Part shown: piece by piece, positions 1 through 7,063 of the stretch
Layout of the letters: every line of letters begins with the position of its first letter
Position numbering within the stretch: position 1 is the first letter of the stretch
Origin: an uncultured Xanthobacteraceae bacterium
Lineage (GTDB): Bacteria; Pseudomonadota; Alphaproteobacteria; Rhizobiales; Xanthobacteraceae
Assembly: GCA_955652925.1 (NCBI GenBank)
Contig: CATPCO010000200.1
Coordinates: forward strand, 1 to 9,905
Direction: 5' to 3'
DNA: 9,905 nucleotides
Notes under the pieces: model-generated
Told to the model about the DNA's origin: nothing
The model's input: only the letters and a program-made list of their open reading frames with translations
The model's database searches: none
Position numbers and translations under genes: made by a program

Positions 1-54
1 ATGCAAGAAAAACGTAAATCGAAGCGGCAGCCGATCAGCCGTTACGCCAAAATT

Positions 55-318
55 TCAAAGCGGCCGGCAATCCGGCAGAGACGACAACGCGCGTGCACCG
101 CGGCGGATGATCGGCCGTGATGCGCGGTCGTGGCAGGAAACGCCAATCTCGCCGAGCGCTCTGCGCTTCGCAACCAGCGCCTTGGGCTGGAGCACTGCGG
201 ATGGGGCCTGCGGTACCAGACTTTTCGCCTCGGCCAGGCCGGGCTTGAGCGCCATGATTTCGTCCAGGATGCGATCCATGCGCGCGATCAGCGCCTGGTA
301 AGGACGGGGCGTTGCCAT
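55..318 (-). CDS. Unrecognised small ORF, possible gene remnant
   Basis: This 87-residue open frame starts with ATG at 318, exactly where homology of the neighbouring oligoendopeptidase F fragment ends. The first 55 or so codons have strong G/C preference at the third position and read like coding sequence, with a helical stretch around MDRILDEIMALKPGLAEAK (residues 14-32). The last 30 codons are rich in Arg and Cys and look like read-through. No Shine-Dalgarno of any strength precedes the ATG. I recognise no family. It may be a fragment of another gene joined to the peptidase relic by a rearrangement, or chance. Bases 1-54 hold nothing I can interpret. Confidence 0.25.
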   Translation of the reverse strand: MATPRPYQALIARMDRILDEIMALKPGLAEAKSLVPQAPSAVLQPKALVAKRRALGEIGVSCHDRASRPIIRRGARALSSLPDCRPL

Positions 319-1121
319 GTCGATTCGCCGTATGGCTTGAGCGCTTCGAACGTAATTGCCTGCGCGTCCGGCAAAGAGAACCTGGGGACGCTCTCGCTTG
401 TGAACATGCTGGGATAAACGTCGTAATAATCCAGCTCACCCTGGATGCCGAGCAGTTTCTTGCGCAGCCCGAAGTACCGATGCAGCGTGGGGAGCCCCGC
501 ATTGGCTTGCGCTACAAGCGTTTTGTAGATGACCTCAGGCAGGTTGTCGTCAAATAGCTGGGAGGGAAGGACGCCCGGGAACTTTCGCACTTCGGCAAGA
601 AACTCGTTTTTGGTCGCTTCGGACGTTAAGATGCCGCCTGTCGTGCCTTCGAATTGTTTCCAGGCATTCCAGAAGGAATCAAATACCAACTTCCGATCTG
701 CCCGATTCTCCACTTGTCGATATTTTTCATAGGCCGCGCTGTCGAGCCTGACTTCTGTGCCATCGGACAGCTTGATGACCGGGTACGGCAGTTCGGAATC
801 CGAGAGCTGCCCGTAGATATAGCCGGGCTGCTGCTGGATATCCTCGGTCAGCGCGATGGCCGCCTCGCCTTCCGCGCCGAGGGCGCGAGGCGCAGCACGC
901 AACATATTGTCGAGATAGAAGCCGAAGCGTAGGGCGAGATTTTTATCGGCATTCTTTAAGGCAGCGATTTTGCCGGCGCCGATGGTCAGGATTTCCGGTT
1001 TTACCCATGCCGTGTTCTCGTCGACAAGCGCCAACAATGCGTTGGCCTGCTGCATGCGTTGCTGATCGTGCGCTGCTGCCCGGTCCTCGTCGGCTTTGAG
1101 GGAGGCATAAACGATCAGCCG
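288..1121 (-). pseudogene. pepF: Oligoendopeptidase F (M3B) fragment lacking the catalytic domain
   Basis: The open frame encodes 277 residues that match the N-terminal and middle part of M3B oligoendopeptidases F, cytoplasmic zinc peptidases of about 600 residues that degrade short peptides. Recognisable blocks are RLIVYASLKADED at the upstream edge, AWVKPEIL, SELPYPVIKLSDGTEVRLD, YEKYRQVENRADRKLVFDSF, LPTLHRYFGLRKKLLG, and YYDVYPSMF followed by EALKPYGES. Homology stops at about 318, followed by a dozen unrelated residues and a stop. The HExxH zinc-binding domain that should follow is absent in all three frames. At the other end an in-frame TAG (1122-1124) precedes the first conserved residues, and the family's roughly 100 N-terminal residues are missing. 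The ATG at 1055 is internal to the homology, so it is unlikely to be a true start. With both ends gone, a functional peptidase is not expected. The family assignment is firm from the motifs; the pseudogene status is inferred. Confidence 0.85.
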
Positions 1122-1204
1122 CTACACCTGTTTATTGACGGCGGTGATGTCATCGCCTTTGCGAAGATGAGCGTTGCCGCGGCCGTTGTTGTGGCCGACT
1201 TGAG

Positions 1205-1220
1205 TGAGCAGTTTTGCTCA
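1205..1220. other. Small perfect inverted repeat upstream of the TIR-TPR gene
   Basis: TGAGCA and TGCTCA (6-bp arms) are separated by GTTT, about 120 bases before the TIR gene start. It could be an operator half-site pair or a weak hairpin; there is no T-tract. The rest of 1125-1339 shows no convincing promoter. A 31-residue minus-strand open frame ends at 1122 and is not recognised. Confidence 0.25.
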
Positions 1221-1339
1221 GACGCGGCTGGGTCAGCGCGCCTAGATTGTCCAGTCTCCATCTTCGTCTCCGCACCGACCGGGATGACGGCGCAGCGCGT
1301 GCGCGCAGGGATGGTGCGTCAAACTGCGGTTACCAGAAC

Positions 1340-3925
1340 ATGATCCGAGAGCGAGCTTCCCAAGGCGACCGGCAGCCGGCGGCCAGGGTATTCATTTCCT
1401 ATTCCCGCAAGGACATGGCTTTCGCCGAACGCCTCGAAGCGGCATTGAAAGCGCGCGGCATCGAGCCGCTAATCGACCGCAGCGAGATTTACGCCTTCGA
1501 GGACTGGTGGAAGCGCATCGAGGCACTCATCGCGCACGCAGACACGATCGTCATGGTGCTGAGCCCTGACGCGATCTCATCCGATGTGTGCAAGAAAGAG
1601 GTCGCGTTCGCTGCTTCGCTCAACAAACGCTTCGCGCCGATCGTCTGCCGGCGCGTAGACGACAAGGCGGTGCCCGAAACGCTGGCGCGCCTGAACTTCA
1701 TCTTCTTCGACGACGATGCGCAGTTCGACGAGAGTGCGAACCGTCTCGCCGAAGCGCTTGCAACTAACATCGAGTGGATCAGGAAGCACACGCAGTTTGG
1801 CGAAGTCGCGCATCGCTGGTCGCCGGACGGACGAGCGGGAGCGCGGGGGTTGCTGCTGCGGTCTCCGGTGCTGGAGGAGGCTGAACACTGGATCGCCTCA
1901 CGTCCGCAAGACGCGCCGGAACCGACTGAGACGACGCGAGCGTTCATACTCGATAGCCGCCGCGGAGCGACCCGGCGCCGCAACATCCTGACCACGAGTC
2001 TTGCGGCGGGCCTCGTTCTGGCGCTTGGCCTGTCAGGACTTGCCTATTGGCAGCGCGGCATTGCAATCGAGCAGCGCGGCATCGCCAAATCCGAGGCGAC
2101 GCGGGCGGAACGCAACTTCGGCGCCGCCAAGTCCACTGTCGATGCCGTTATCTTCGACCTCGCCCAGGGCCTGCAGGACGTCGAAGGTATGCGCGCCGAT
2201 ACGATGCGTCGCATCCTTGAACGCGCTGAGTCCGCAGTCGGCCAACTCGCGTCGCGGACCGAGAACGATCCCAAAGTGCGGCACAGCCAAGTCGCGATGT
2301 TCCAATTGTTCTCGGAGACGTATCTGAAACTCGGGTTCACGCAGCTCGCCGCCGACCACGCTCGAAAGGCGACCGACCTTGCACGAGCGCTTTCCGCCGA
2401 GGATCCGGGCAACGTCGAATGGCAGCACGATGTATTCATGAGCATGGCCACGATCGGCAACGTGCTGTGGGCCCAGGGCGATCTTCCGGGTTCGCTTACC
2501 GCCCATCGCGAGAGCCTCGACATCGCCCGCGCGCTCGCCGCAAAGGATCCGGACAACACCAAATGGCAGGCCGATATAGCCTTGAGCCTGGGCATGGTCG
2601 GCAACGTGCTGATGGACCAGGGCAATTTTATCGGCGCGCTTGCCGCCTATCGCGAGGGCCTCGATCTTGCCCGCGCGCTCGCCGTCAAGGATGCGGGTAA
2701 CGCCAAGTGGCAGCGCGAAGTTTCCGCGAAACTGAGCGAGGTCGGCGACGTACTAGTGGCCCTGAACGATCTCCCTGCTGCACTTACCGCCTATCGCGAG
2801 GGCGTCGACATCGCACGTGCGCTCGCCGCCAAGGACCTGGGCGACACCCAACGGCGGCGCGATGTGTCCATAAGCCTGGAGAAGGTCGGCGATGTTCTGA
2901 TGGCGCAAGGAGATCGCCCCGGCGCGCTTGCCGCCTATCGTGAGGGCCTCGACATGGCACGTGCGCTCGCCGCCAAGGACACGGGCAACACGCGATGGCA
3001 GCGCGATGTGTCCGTTGGCCTAAACAAGGTCGGTTACGTGCTATGGGCCCAGCGCGATCTTCCTGCAACGCTCGCCGCCTTTCGCGAGAGCCTCGACATG
3101 CGGCGCGCGCTTGCCGCCCAGGACCCGGACAACACCGAATGGCAGCGCGATGTGTCCGGCAGCCTGGACAATATCGGCAACGTGCTGGTGCTCCAGGGCG
3201 AGCGCACCGGCGCGCTGACCGTCTATCGCGAGAGCCTCGACATCGCACGCATGCTCGCCGGCAAGGACCCGAGCAAGGTCGAATTGCAAATGGACGTGAT
3301 CGTCACGCTGCGCAATCTGGCGCTGGCTGGTGACGATCCGCGCGCGCGGTGGAGTGAGGCGCTGGCGATCCTCACGCAACTGAATTCGGAAGGCCGACTT
3401 GCACCGGCACAGCAAGGAAGGATCGCCATCATCGAGGCTGAGCTTGCCAACCCCGCACAGCCGGCAGTCCCCCGGGCGCCCCCAAGCACCGCCAACGCGA
3501 CCGAGATATTTTCGCACGGAAACTTCCGTATCCGTTACGACAACAACAAGTGGGTTTTTCAGCCAGAGCCCGACGGCACTAAAGGGAAATTTATACTTCG
3601 GGGCGAGGATGCCCAAGCAATTGTGATCCCGGAAGGCTTTGCGGCTCCGACGACCGCATTAAAAAAAATTGCAACCGACAATTTACGCAAAGTTGCAAGC
3701 CACACCAATATCGTCAAAGAGGAACTTCGGAAGGTCAACGGCAGTGACGTGCTGTTCATGAAAGTCGACGCGACCGTAAACGAAATTCCCTTTACTTACT
3801 ATTACTACCTTTATGGAGACAAAATCGGCGTCATCCAATTGATGGCCTTCACGACCCCCGATAAACAAGAGAAACACGAGCCTGACATTTTCGGATTGCT
3901 CAACGGACTGCAGGCCATTCGTTAA
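1340..3925 (+). CDS. TIR domain - transmembrane - TPR repeat protein
   Basis: This 861-residue protein is probably anchored in the inner membrane. Residues 16-145 form a TIR domain: strand A VFISYSRKD (17-25), IEPLIDRSEI, a D-W-W segment (55-57), TIVMVLSPDAISSDVCKKEV (69-88). Glu87 in CKKEV lies where the catalytic Glu of NAD-cleaving TIR domains sits, so NADase or cyclic-ADP-ribose-type chemistry is possible (inference). The linker RWSPDGRAGARGLLLR...AEHWI (159-185) is common between TIR or caspase-like domains and a membrane helix in such sensors. An Arg-rich stop (RRR, 212-214) precedes a membrane helix at about 216-236, then a coiled coil (about 237-300), then seven 48-residue TPR-like repeats (about 313-649). 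A separate alpha/beta-looking domain occupies about 720-861. The topology would put TIR in the cytoplasm and the repeats outside it. The ATG at 1340 is chosen because the TIR core starts 16 residues later; the frame stays open to a TTG at 1214 but the added residues look non-coding. No clear ribosome site precedes it. No partner effector gene adjoins. Confidence 0.88.
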   Translation: MIRERASQGDRQPAARVFISYSRKDMAFAERLEAALKARGIEPLIDRSEIYAFEDWWKRIEALIAHADTIVMVLSPDAISSDVCKKEVAFAASLNKRFAPIVCRRVDDKAVPETLARLNFIFFDDDAQFDESANRLAEALATNIEWIRKHTQFGEVAHRWSPDGRAGARGLLLRSPVLEEAEHWIASRPQDAPEPTETTRAFILDSRRGATRRRNILTTSLAAGLVLALGLSGLAYWQRGIAIEQRGIAKSEATRAERNFGAAKSTVDAVIFDLAQGLQDVEGMRADTMRRILERAESAVGQLASRTENDPKVRHSQVAMFQLFSETYLKLGFTQLAADHARKATDLARALSAEDPGNVEWQHDVFMSMATIGNVLWAQGDLPGSLTAHRESLDIARALAAKDPDNTKWQADIALSLGMVGNVLMDQGNFIGALAAYREGLDLARALAVKDAGNAKWQREVSAKLSEVGDVLVALNDLPAALTAYREGVDIARALAAKDLGDTQRRRDVSISLEKVGDVLMAQGDRPGALAAYREGLDMARALAAKDTGNTRWQRDVSVGLNKVGYVLWAQRDLPATLAAFRESLDMRRALAAQDPDNTEWQRDVSGSLDNIGNVLVLQGERTGALTVYRESLDIARMLAGKDPSKVELQMDVIVTLRNLALAGDDPRARWSEALAILTQLNSEGRLAPAQQGRIAIIEAELANPAQPAVPRAPPSTANATEIFSHGNFRIRYDNNKWVFQPEPDGTKGKFILRGEDAQAIVIPEGFAAPTTALKKIATDNLRKVASHTNIVKEELRKVNGSDVLFMKVDATVNEIPFTYYYYLYGDKIGVIQLMAFTTPDKQEKHEPDIFGLLNGLQAIR
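2276..3283 (+). repeat. Seven in-phase 144-bp coding repeats (48-residue TPR-like units)
   Basis: Equivalent codons recur at 2276, 2420, 2564, 2708, 2852, 2996 and 3140, and a further unit start is seen at 3284. Every interval is exactly 144 bases, with no insertion or deletion. The consensus is roughly W-Q-x-DV-x-x-SL-x-x-VG-x-VL followed by AQGDLPGALAAYRESLDIAR and ALAAKDPxNT. The first unit is degenerate, the unit at 2852 has Arg for the opening Trp, and the one at 3284 has Leu. The middle units are very alike in DNA, which suggests growth by recombination within the gene. TPR-like helical pairs normally bind peptides or proteins. Confidence 0.85.
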
Positions 3926-3932
3926 GGTCCCA

Positions 3933-3958
3933 GTAGGCCGCCAAGTGAGGCGGCCTAC
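3933..3958. terminator. Bidirectional hairpin between convergent genes
   Basis: A perfect 10-bp inverted repeat, GTAGGCCGCC and GGCGGCCTAC with loop AAGTGA, starts 8 bases after the TIR-TPR stop codon. Its right arm contains the TAG stop of the opposing small gene (3955-3957). There is no T-run on either side, so it is not a classical intrinsic terminator. Its position suggests transcript-end formation or 3'-end protection for both genes. Confidence 0.7.
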
Positions 3959-4191
3959 ACGCGCGGCGGCAACCGCGTCCGCAAATCGCTCAGCGCTTGC
4001 TCGCAGAACTGATCCGGGTCGACCACGGCGTTCTTTGCGAGTTCAATGATTCTCTTGGCGATTATTTCGTGAGCGGCGTAAGTCTGATTCTCAAATTTAA
4101 GAGTGGCGCGTGCTATTTCGAATGCGATAGCCATGACGCACCTGGTCTCAAGATCGAATTTGTAGCCGTCCAAGAATTCGGTGATCGGCAC
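3955..4191 (-). CDS. Small conserved hypothetical protein (78 residues)
   Basis: The frame runs from a GTG at 4191 to a TAG that lies inside the convergent hairpin. The GTG is supported by GGAAGGGAG at 4200-4208 on the minus strand, 8 bases upstream, whereas the internal ATG at 4134 has no such site. The product is soluble and mostly helical, with no signal peptide. Key segments are FDLETRCVMAIAFEIARATL (12-31), HEIIAKRIIELAKNAVVDPD (41-60) and FCEQALSDLR. This pattern is familiar from many copies of a small uncharacterised protein in Bradyrhizobium and relatives, where FDxET, an aliphatic helix, IAKxIIELA and DPD/LCxxAL are the conserved parts. The function is unknown; the family recognition is from memory. 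It is convergent with the TIR-TPR gene and divergent from the propeller gene, so it is probably transcribed alone. Confidence 0.75.
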   Translation of the reverse strand: MPITEFLDGYKFDLETRCVMAIAFEIARATLKFENQTYAAHEIIAKRIIELAKNAVVDPDQFCEQALSDLRTRLPPRV

Positions 4192-4272
4192 GATACGCGC
4201 TCCCTTCCACTCGCAGGCGGGGGAGGCTCAATGCCGCTCTCGGCCATCGGCTCTAATAGTGCTTTCTCAAGC

Positions 4273-4283
4273 GCGCCAGGCGC
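4273..4283. promoter_or_regulatory. GC-rich dyad in the divergent intergenic region
   Basis: GCGCC and GGCGC arms flank a single A, 36 bases before the propeller gene start, in the 127-base gap (4192-4318) that must hold promoters for both divergent genes. It is possibly an operator. TAATAG near 4253 is the only -10-like hexamer seen, without a good -35 partner. Confidence 0.2.
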
Positions 4284-4307
4284 TGGTAAGTTCGGCCTCC
4301 CCGCCTT

Positions 4308-4311
4308 GGAG
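4308..4311 (+). promoter_or_regulatory. Shine-Dalgarno site deciding the propeller gene start
   Basis: GGAG lies 7 bases before the ATG at 4319. The frame is open back to 4181, but only this start has a ribosome site and is followed at once by a signal peptide. Confidence 0.65.
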
Positions 4312-4318
4312 ATGCTAC

Positions 4319-6952
4319 ATGCGCTGCAATTTGGTGCGGATCGGCGTTGCTGGGCTGTGGCTCATATGCGCACTGCCCCAGTCCGCGATTGTTGCCGAGG
4401 GGCGGCCGCCCGCAACGGCGGCCGAAGTCGCTACTCCCCCTGTGATGACGCCCGGGGACAAGCTGCCCGCCATCGTTACGCGCAATCGCGAGTATTTCGC
4501 GCGCCGCGGTAGCGGTCGCGGCACGGGCTATCGCCAGTATGTCCGCGGGCTCCAGTTTGCAGCCCCTCGCCTCTATCCGTCAGGCGATCTCGTGAACACG
4601 ACCGCGTTGACCTGGCTCAATCACTTCCGGGCCGTGCGTTCGGGAGAGATGTCAGCGGGGACAGCGGCTTCGGTTGCCGCAGGTGTTGGCTCGGGCAACT
4701 GGCACCTGATGGGACCGCTGCAGGGGCTCGAGCCGGGTGACGTCGGCGATCCCGGCCGCATCAATGCAGTCGCTTTCGACCCGGCGGACGCGAAAACGAT
4801 CTATATCGGCACCCCATTGGGAGGCTTGTGGCGCACGCAGGACGGTGGGGCGAGCTGGACGTCGCTGACGGACGGGCTCCCGATGATTGGTGTCACCGAC
4901 ATCGCCGTCGATCCATTGATGCCCGCAACGATCTATCTGCTCACCGGGGACGGGGAAGGAGGAGAGCTTAATCATGGTCCTCCTTCCATCGGCGTTCTCA
5001 AGAGCGTGGATGCCGGCCTGCACTGGATGCCCACGGGCCTGATATGGAAGTCGGACCAGCGCGAATATGCGCACCGAATTGCGATTCACCCGCGCACCCC
5101 CTCCGTTTTGCTGGTGGCGGGCACGGCCGGGCTCTTTCGCAGCGCCGACGCGGGGGCGACCTGGACCAGGGTCGCGGCCGGCGACCTGCTCAACCCGTTC
5201 TGGGACGTTCTGTTCCATCCTGCCGACCCCGCAATCGTGTACGCCGCATCCACCACCGACGTTTACCGCTCGCTCGACGCCGGACAGAGCTGGACGCGGC
5301 TGCACGGAGGGCTTCCGGCATTTACCGACCGCAGCGATCCGAATTTCAGCAACCGCATCCGGCTCGCGGTCACTCCCGCCAGCGCGGATACGCTCTACGT
5401 GCTCTACGGATCTCGCCATGGCTTCACCAACGGGCTTTACCGCTCGGACGATGGCGGCAACACATTCGAGAAGCGCTCGAGCACGAGCCCGTACCCAAAG
5501 GATCCGAACGCGCCTTTTCCCATCGATCTGAGCAGCCCGAACATCCTGGGCTATGACGCGAACGATTTCATGGGACAGTCCGACTATGATTTGTCGATGG
5601 CGGTTTCCCCGACCGATGCCGATCGTGTGCATGTTGGTGGTGTCGATACCTGGAGGTCGGATGACGGGGGCCGCATTTGGACGGCCACTTCGCGCTGGTG
5701 GTGGGACCGGGCCAGCAAGCCCAATTATGTGCACGCCGACATCCACAGCCTCGTCTATCGTGACGGGGTGCTCTATGCGGGAACTGACGGCGGCCTCTAT
5801 GCGTCCAGCGACGGCGGGGAAGGCTGGAGCAGCATCACAAGGATCACCAGGGATTTCTCGATCGCGCTCGTCTATCACGTCTGCGGCACGCCGCAGGATC
5901 CGGATCTCTTCTATTACGGCGCGCAGGATAACGGGACCTATCGGCTTTTTCTGAACGGAAAGGCCACCCGCGTCTGGGGCGGTGATGGCATGATGTGCCA
6001 GATCGATCCGCGCGACTCGACCATCGTTTATTCCAGCTATGTCCGGGGCGAAATCTATCGTTCGGATCGCGGCGGCGAGGGGGGCGAGAATGAATGGGCG
6101 AAGATCAGGCCGACCATCGAAGGCCAGCCGGTGCCTGGGCCTTGGCTCACGCCGTATATTCTCGCGCCAGAGAACCCCGATCATCTCTACGCCTGTTACG
6201 CCGATCTCTGGTTTAGCCCCGACCGCGGCAAGTCCTGGAGGAATCTGAGCAACGGCGCCCTTGGTGCAAGCACGCAATGTCAGCAGGTCGCGGTCTCTCC
6301 TGCGGATCCCAACACCATCTATGTCGCCAAGGATGCCGAATGGGACGCCATGCATCTCGTCGGCCGAGGCGATCCGAGGACTCCATTTCTCGGAGGAGGC
6401 GGCGTATTTCGCAGCAGCGACGGCGGCCGCACCTGGCAGACCATCACCGGCGAATTGCCCCTTGCGCAGGCGGCCATCACCAATATGGCGGTGAGCCCCA
6501 CCGATCCGCGCCGGGTGTGGATAACCTTCTCCGGCTACACGCGCGGGGTGAAGGTGTTTGCCACGCGCGATGCCGGATCGAACTGGACGAATGTCTCTGC
6601 GGGTCTGCCCAACCTCCCGGTAAACGCCGTTGCTGCCAGGCGCGACGCAAGCAATGGCGTCTATGTTGGCCTCGACAGCGGCGTCTATTATCGCGATGAC
6701 CGGCTCGATTCCTGGGTGCCGTTCGCGGACGGCCTCCCCCATGTCGTGATCATGTCGCTCATGATCGATGAGGGCCGGAGCAGGTTGATCGCGGGGACCT
6801 TCGGACGCGGGGTCTGGATGTCCGATATTATCTCGCCGTGTACAGAGAACTGCGCCCAATCTCCCGGCGGCGCCCGCAACCTGACTGCAGCGCGACCCCG
6901 ACCGCCTGAACTGCACGGAATCTACACCGGTCCCGCCGACATCTTTCAGTAG
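4319..6952 (+). CDS. Exported Asp-box (BNR/sortilin-like) beta-propeller protein
   Basis: This is an 877-residue protein. A signal peptide is visible at 1-26 (hydrophobic IGVAGLWLICALP, small residues, likely cut after AIVA). From about residue 128 it consists of beta-propeller blades carrying Asp-box motifs S/T-x-D-x-G-x-x-W/F at 173-180, 229-236, 275-282, 318-325, 376-383, 447-454, 496-503, 633-640, 699-706 and 749-756, with decayed versions near 582 and 792. Many are preceded by a strand such as VAFDPADAKTIYIG. GAQDNGTYR (534-542) with WGGDGMMCQIDP (553-564) is a pairing often seen in bacterial VPS10/sortilin-type WD40/YVTN/BNR-like proteins. The length fits two propellers, as in GH74 enzymes, but I could not place a catalytic acid pair, so hydrolase activity is not claimed. 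The C-terminal 40 residues (Cys841, Cys845, Pro-rich) are a tail. A binding or surface role is likely; the ligand is unknown. Its start overlaps an antisense frame, which is a shadow. Confidence 0.85.
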   Translation: MRCNLVRIGVAGLWLICALPQSAIVAEGRPPATAAEVATPPVMTPGDKLPAIVTRNREYFARRGSGRGTGYRQYVRGLQFAAPRLYPSGDLVNTTALTWLNHFRAVRSGEMSAGTAASVAAGVGSGNWHLMGPLQGLEPGDVGDPGRINAVAFDPADAKTIYIGTPLGGLWRTQDGGASWTSLTDGLPMIGVTDIAVDPLMPATIYLLTGDGEGGELNHGPPSIGVLKSVDAGLHWMPTGLIWKSDQREYAHRIAIHPRTPSVLLVAGTAGLFRSADAGATWTRVAAGDLLNPFWDVLFHPADPAIVYAASTTDVYRSLDAGQSWTRLHGGLPAFTDRSDPNFSNRIRLAVTPASADTLYVLYGSRHGFTNGLYRSDDGGNTFEKRSSTSPYPKDPNAPFPIDLSSPNILGYDANDFMGQSDYDLSMAVSPTDADRVHVGGVDTWRSDDGGRIWTATSRWWWDRASKPNYVHADIHSLVYRDGVLYAGTDGGLYASSDGGEGWSSITRITRDFSIALVYHVCGTPQDPDLFYYGAQDNGTYRLFLNGKATRVWGGDGMMCQIDPRDSTIVYSSYVRGEIYRSDRGGEGGENEWAKIRPTIEGQPVPGPWLTPYILAPENPDHLYACYADLWFSPDRGKSWRNLSNGALGASTQCQQVAVSPADPNTIYVAKDAEWDAMHLVGRGDPRTPFLGGGGVFRSSDGGRTWQTITGELPLAQAAITNMAVSPTDPRRVWITFSGYTRGVKVFATRDAGSNWTNVSAGLPNLPVNAVAARRDASNGVYVGLDSGVYYRDDRLDSWVPFADGLPHVVIMSLMIDEGRSRLIAGTFGRGVWMSDIISPCTENCAQSPGGARNLTAARPRPPELHGIYTGPADIFQ

Positions 6953-6954
6953 CC

Positions 6955-6973
6955 GGCGGACTTCGGAACCGCC
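6955..6973. terminator. Weak hairpin after the propeller gene
   Basis: GGCGG and CCGCC (5-bp arms, 9-base loop ACTTCGGAA) begin 3 bases after the stop codon. There is no T-run. It is a possible terminator in the convergent gap 6953-7063. Confidence 0.25.
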
Positions 6974-7063
6974 ACACTCGTACCCACTACCGTACATTTA
7001 CTCCGTACTGCGCTGCGCCCGGGACACAGGGCTGTCACAGTACTGCGATTCCGAGTACCGGCT

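Noticed and set aside
1..120. 39-codon basic plus-strand frame from the first base
   Set aside because: It is short and Arg/Lys/Gln-rich, with no visible ribosome site because it begins at the window edge; coding cannot be supported.
1214..1339. TTG start at 1214 for the TIR gene
   Set aside because: The extra 42 residues are Arg-rich noise; the TIR fold begins shortly after the ATG at 1340.
1059..1343. 94-codon plus-strand frame between the peptidase relic and the TIR gene
   Set aside because: It begins antisense to peptidase homology, has no recognisable domain and overlaps the TIR start.
2784..3248. Regular antisense and alternate-frame ORFs within the TPR array, seen as possible repeat proteins or a CRISPR-like array
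   Set aside because: The 144-base periodicity is fully explained by the 48-residue protein repeat; there are no short conserved repeats with unique spacers.
4181..4318. Upstream extension of the propeller gene to 4181
   Set aside because: The added 46 residues are not like a signal peptide, overlap the divergent gene start and lack a ribosome site. The ATG at 4319 has GGAG and an immediate signal peptide.
4652..6997. 781-codon open frame on the minus strand opposite the propeller gene
   Set aside because: It is antisense to a gene with a signal peptide and ten Asp-box motifs. Its product is Arg/Pro/Ile-rich without a recognisable domain, and such long antisense frames are common in GC-rich DNA.
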